From UBA2421 sp002343075 (GTDB lineage Bacteria; Planctomycetota; Phycisphaerae; Tepidisphaerales; Tepidisphaeraceae), in assembly GCA_937982565.1 (NCBI GenBank), contig CALJLN010000039.1, positions 124,001 through 188,000 on the forward strand: 64,000 bases of DNA, in the 5' to 3' direction. The notes under the pieces were generated by a model. It was not told the DNA's origin. It saw only the letters and a program-made list of their open reading frames with translations, and made no database searches. Of the stretch, positions 61,874 to 64,000 are shown one piece after another. The stretch's first letter is position 1. Each line of letters begins with the position of its first letter. Made by a program: the position numbers and the translations under genes.

Positions 61874-63301
61874 ATGCCGATTGAGCCGAGTGCCGCACCA
61901 AACTGGATCAGCATTCTCCCGCCGCTACTGGCAATTGTACTGGCGATTTGGACACGGCAGGTTTACCTATCACTGGCGGCGGGGATTTTCGCCGGCTGTA
62001 CCATTCTGGCGGGGTGGCGGCCACATGTCGGGCTGGCTAACACCGTGAATGAAGTCGTAAACGTGTTTGCCGATGCGGGCAACACACGGGTGATCTTGTT
62101 TACGCTGGTTATCGGGGCGCTGATTGCGACGATCGAAGCATCCGGCGGAGTGAACGGGTTTGTGCGATCGCTCGAACGCCGGGGATTGGTGGCGACGCCG
62201 CGCCGCGCGGGGGTGATGGTGTTTCTCATTGGGGTGCTCGTCTTTGTCGAATCGAACATCACGATCCTTGTCGGTGGTGCTGTTGGGCGACCGCTGTTTG
62301 ACCGCCTGAAGCTGTCGCGCGAGCGCCTGGCATATCTGCTCGACAGCACATCGGCCCCCATCTGCATGCTGATACCGCTCAACGCATGGGGCGCGCTGGT
62401 GCTCGGATTGCTGGCGGGCAACGGCATTGCCAATCCGGTCGAGGTGATGCTGGCGAGTCTGCCTCTTAATTTCTATGCCATTTTCGCGATTTGCCTCGCC
62501 GGCTTGACGGCGGTGTTTCAACTCAGCTTCGGGCCGATGCGCCGCGCGGATGCGCGCGCCCGAGCCGGTGAGACGCACTGGCCCAACGCGCAACTGATGG
62601 TCGATCCTGCCGGACTGACCGCAGCGCACACGACGGCGATACCGCCGCGGGCGATCAACATGCTCCTGCCGATCGCGGCGATGGTGGTTGCCATGCCAAC
62701 CTGCCTCTACTTCACTGGCGACGGCGATATGCGCAAAGGTTCTGGTTCGACCAGCGTGCTGTGGAGTGTGCTGATCGCCTGGGCCACCGCAGTGGGACTG
62801 CTGCTTGTGCAGCGAGCGTTCAGTCTCGAACAACTGACCCGCATCGCGCTGAAGGGTGCCAGCGGGCTGGTGCCGCTCGCGGCGATTCTCGTGCTGGCGC
62901 TGGCACTGGCGGTCGTGGCAAAGCAACTCGGCACCGGCGCATACATCGCCAATGCCACCCGCGGGGCGTTTCCCACCTGGATTTTCCTGCCGCTTCTGTT
63001 TCTGGTGTCGGCGGTGGTTGCATTCTCGACGGGAACCAGTTGGGGCACATTCGCGCTGATGTTACCAATCGCGGTTCCGGCGGCGGTGACGCTTGGGCTT
63101 CCGCCGGCCCCATTTATCGCCGCGGCGCTCGCCGGTGGGGTTTTCGGTGACCACGCTTCGCCGATCAGCGACACCACCATCATCGCATCCATGGCCGCCG
63201 CGACTGATCACGTCGATCATGTGCGCACGCAACTGCCCTACGCCCTTCTCGCCGCCGCCGGTGCGGTGGCTGCGTTTGCCGTGACAGGAGCGCTGCTCTA
63301 G
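61874..63301 (+). CDS. NhaC-type Na+/H+ antiporter family protein
   Basis: 475 residues, about twelve hydrophobic segments. LLAIVLAIWTRQVYLSLAAGIFAG, VIGALIATIEASGGVNGFVRSL, FVESNITILVGGAVGRPLFDRL and LAGGVFGDHASPISDTTIIASMAA are NhaC/antiporter signatures; SPISDT is a common ion-site motif. It exchanges sodium or organic cations for protons; some NhaC members exchange malate for lactate. No start motif other than ATG 61874. Confidence 0.85.
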   Translation: MPIEPSAAPNWISILPPLLAIVLAIWTRQVYLSLAAGIFAGCTILAGWRPHVGLANTVNEVVNVFADAGNTRVILFTLVIGALIATIEASGGVNGFVRSLERRGLVATPRRAGVMVFLIGVLVFVESNITILVGGAVGRPLFDRLKLSRERLAYLLDSTSAPICMLIPLNAWGALVLGLLAGNGIANPVEVMLASLPLNFYAIFAICLAGLTAVFQLSFGPMRRADARARAGETHWPNAQLMVDPAGLTAAHTTAIPPRAINMLLPIAAMVVAMPTCLYFTGDGDMRKGSGSTSVLWSVLIAWATAVGLLLVQRAFSLEQLTRIALKGASGLVPLAAILVLALALAVVAKQLGTGAYIANATRGAFPTWIFLPLLFLVSAVVAFSTGTSWGTFALMLPIAVPAAVTLGLPPAPFIAAALAGGVFGDHASPISDTTIIASMAAATDHVDHVRTQLPYALLAAAGAVAAFAVTGALL

Positions 63302-63420
63302 TCCCGGCCAAAGAAGCTGACAAGGCTTTGCCTCAGCATCTTCGGGGCGCTACGATGAGTAGCCCGGCACGAGTGGACCCGATTGAGCCGGTTTGCCGAT
63401 TGTTCTGATCGAGGCGATGC

Positions 63421-64000
63421 ATGGACGAAACGGATGATCACGCTAGCTCTCACTATCTCATGCGGCGAGCCGTTACTGCGATTGTTGTAGCCGCGCTTGG
63501 CACCTTCGGCGCCGGCTGCGAGCGCGCGAGCGATGCTTCACCACGGCAGGCGGCAACCAGCCAGCCCGGCGACACAAGCAGGCCCATTACAGTCGCCACG
63601 GTACCGGTGACGCTGGCTGACCGTCCGATTACCGTTTCGCTTACCGGTTCACTCTTCGGCGATGAGCAGGCAACCGTCAGCGCAAAGGTCGGCGGGCGGA
63701 TTGCATCCATCGCGGCTGATGTCGGCGATCGTGTCGCGCCCAATGCGGTGTTGGCTCAGATTGAGCTTTCTGATTATCAAATTCAGGTTGACCAGAAGCG
63801 TCTTGCTGTGCGCGAGGCGCTGGCGTCGCTTGGGCTTGGCGAATTGCCCAATGAGAGCTTTGATCCATCTACGGTGGCAACCGTCGAACGGGCGCGCTTC
63901 CAGCGGGAGAATGCGCAGGCCAAGCTGGATCGCGCATCGAAGCTGATGCAGTCAGAACCGCCGGCGATCAGCGAACAGGAGTTTGCCGACATGCGAACGG
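63421..64000 (+). CDS. RND efflux periplasmic adaptor (partial, runs off the window)
   Basis: The first 193 residues from ATG 63421 (another ATG follows at 63463, MRRAVTA). A hydrophobic helix (AVTAIVVAALGTFGAGC) ends in a lipobox-like cysteine. Then PITVSLTGSLFGDEQATVSAKVGGRIASIAADVGDRVAPNAVLAQIE, the first half of a lipoyl domain of HlyD/AcrA type, and a helical hairpin start (ALASLGLGEL onward). It should pair with a pump gene beyond 64,000. Confidence 0.8.
   Translation, partial: MDETDDHASSHYLMRRAVTAIVVAALGTFGAGCERASDASPRQAATSQPGDTSRPITVATVPVTLADRPITVSLTGSLFGDEQATVSAKVGGRIASIAADVGDRVAPNAVLAQIELSDYQIQVDQKRLAVREALASLGLGELPNESFDPSTVATVERARFQRENAQAKLDRASKLMQSEPPAISEQEFADMRT

Overview
The window is GC-rich, gene-dense bacterial chromosome that reads as Planctomycetota, probably class Phycisphaerae. 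The signs are three PEP-CTERM surface proteins, two proteins with an N-terminal LEPRxxL-like planctomycete motif (one a glycoside hydrolase-like protein, one an RTX repeat protein), a secreted sulfatase, a membrane protein ending in a CxxCGYDLT-type zinc ribbon, an ECF sigma/anti-sigma operon and many GTG/TTG starts. The lineage call is inference from these features; no rRNA gene is present.

Layout. 1-4.7 kb: end of an OmpA-like gene, a DUF5060-type glycoside hydrolase-like protein, tRNA-Ala(GGC) with its terminator, a pectate-lyase-like gene fragment and a PEP-CTERM protein. 4.7-10.8 kb: Ntn-type asparaginase, class III aminotransferase, a DUF4258/HicB small-gene cluster, a C-terminally truncated HrpA-like helicase and a methyltransferase. 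10.9-16.8 kb: sigma/anti-sigma/coiled-coil operon, GTPase Der, O-methyltransferase, CBS protein, orphan DNA methyltransferase. 17-24.1 kb: sulfatase, PEP-CTERM protein, large RTX protein, exported redoxin and DsbD-alpha-like protein. 24.3-33.8 kb: HNH and PD-(D/E)XK nucleases with an XRE regulator, aldo/keto reductase, hemC, an NAD-binding protein, DUF1579, MshEN-like protein, rarD and rpiA. 33.8-40.6 kb: comB, RND adaptor, RND pump and a ketoacyl synthase, all on the minus strand. 40.6-46.5 kb: phosphodiesterase, haem-sensor histidine kinase, PEP-CTERM protein, HDOD protein.

46.5-53.1 kb is the most distinctive region. It is a tightly overlapping minus-strand operon of a Maf-type (DUF115) glycosyltransferase, a nucleotidyltransferase-like/radical-SAM-like fusion that has lost its iron-sulfur cysteines but keeps its SPASM cysteines, and the nonulosonate genes neuA, neuB and neuC. 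Together they suggest synthesis of a sialic-acid-like sugar, its CMP activation and its transfer to protein, classically flagellin.

53.1-57.5 kb holds surE and a plus-strand run of nnrE, pdxJ and a fused aroD-aroE. 57.5-59.6 kb looks like a scarred integration zone: three parS-like palindromes, a decayed MmeI-type restriction-methylase remnant with one nonsense codon and one 4-bp frameshift, and a BrnT/BrnA-like toxin-antitoxin pair lying between two copies of a 92-bp sequence that is the 3' end of the neighbouring ferredoxin gene. 59.5-64 kb: ferredoxin, lipoprotein-like MsrA, methyltransferase, NhaC-type antiporter and the start of a second RND adaptor.
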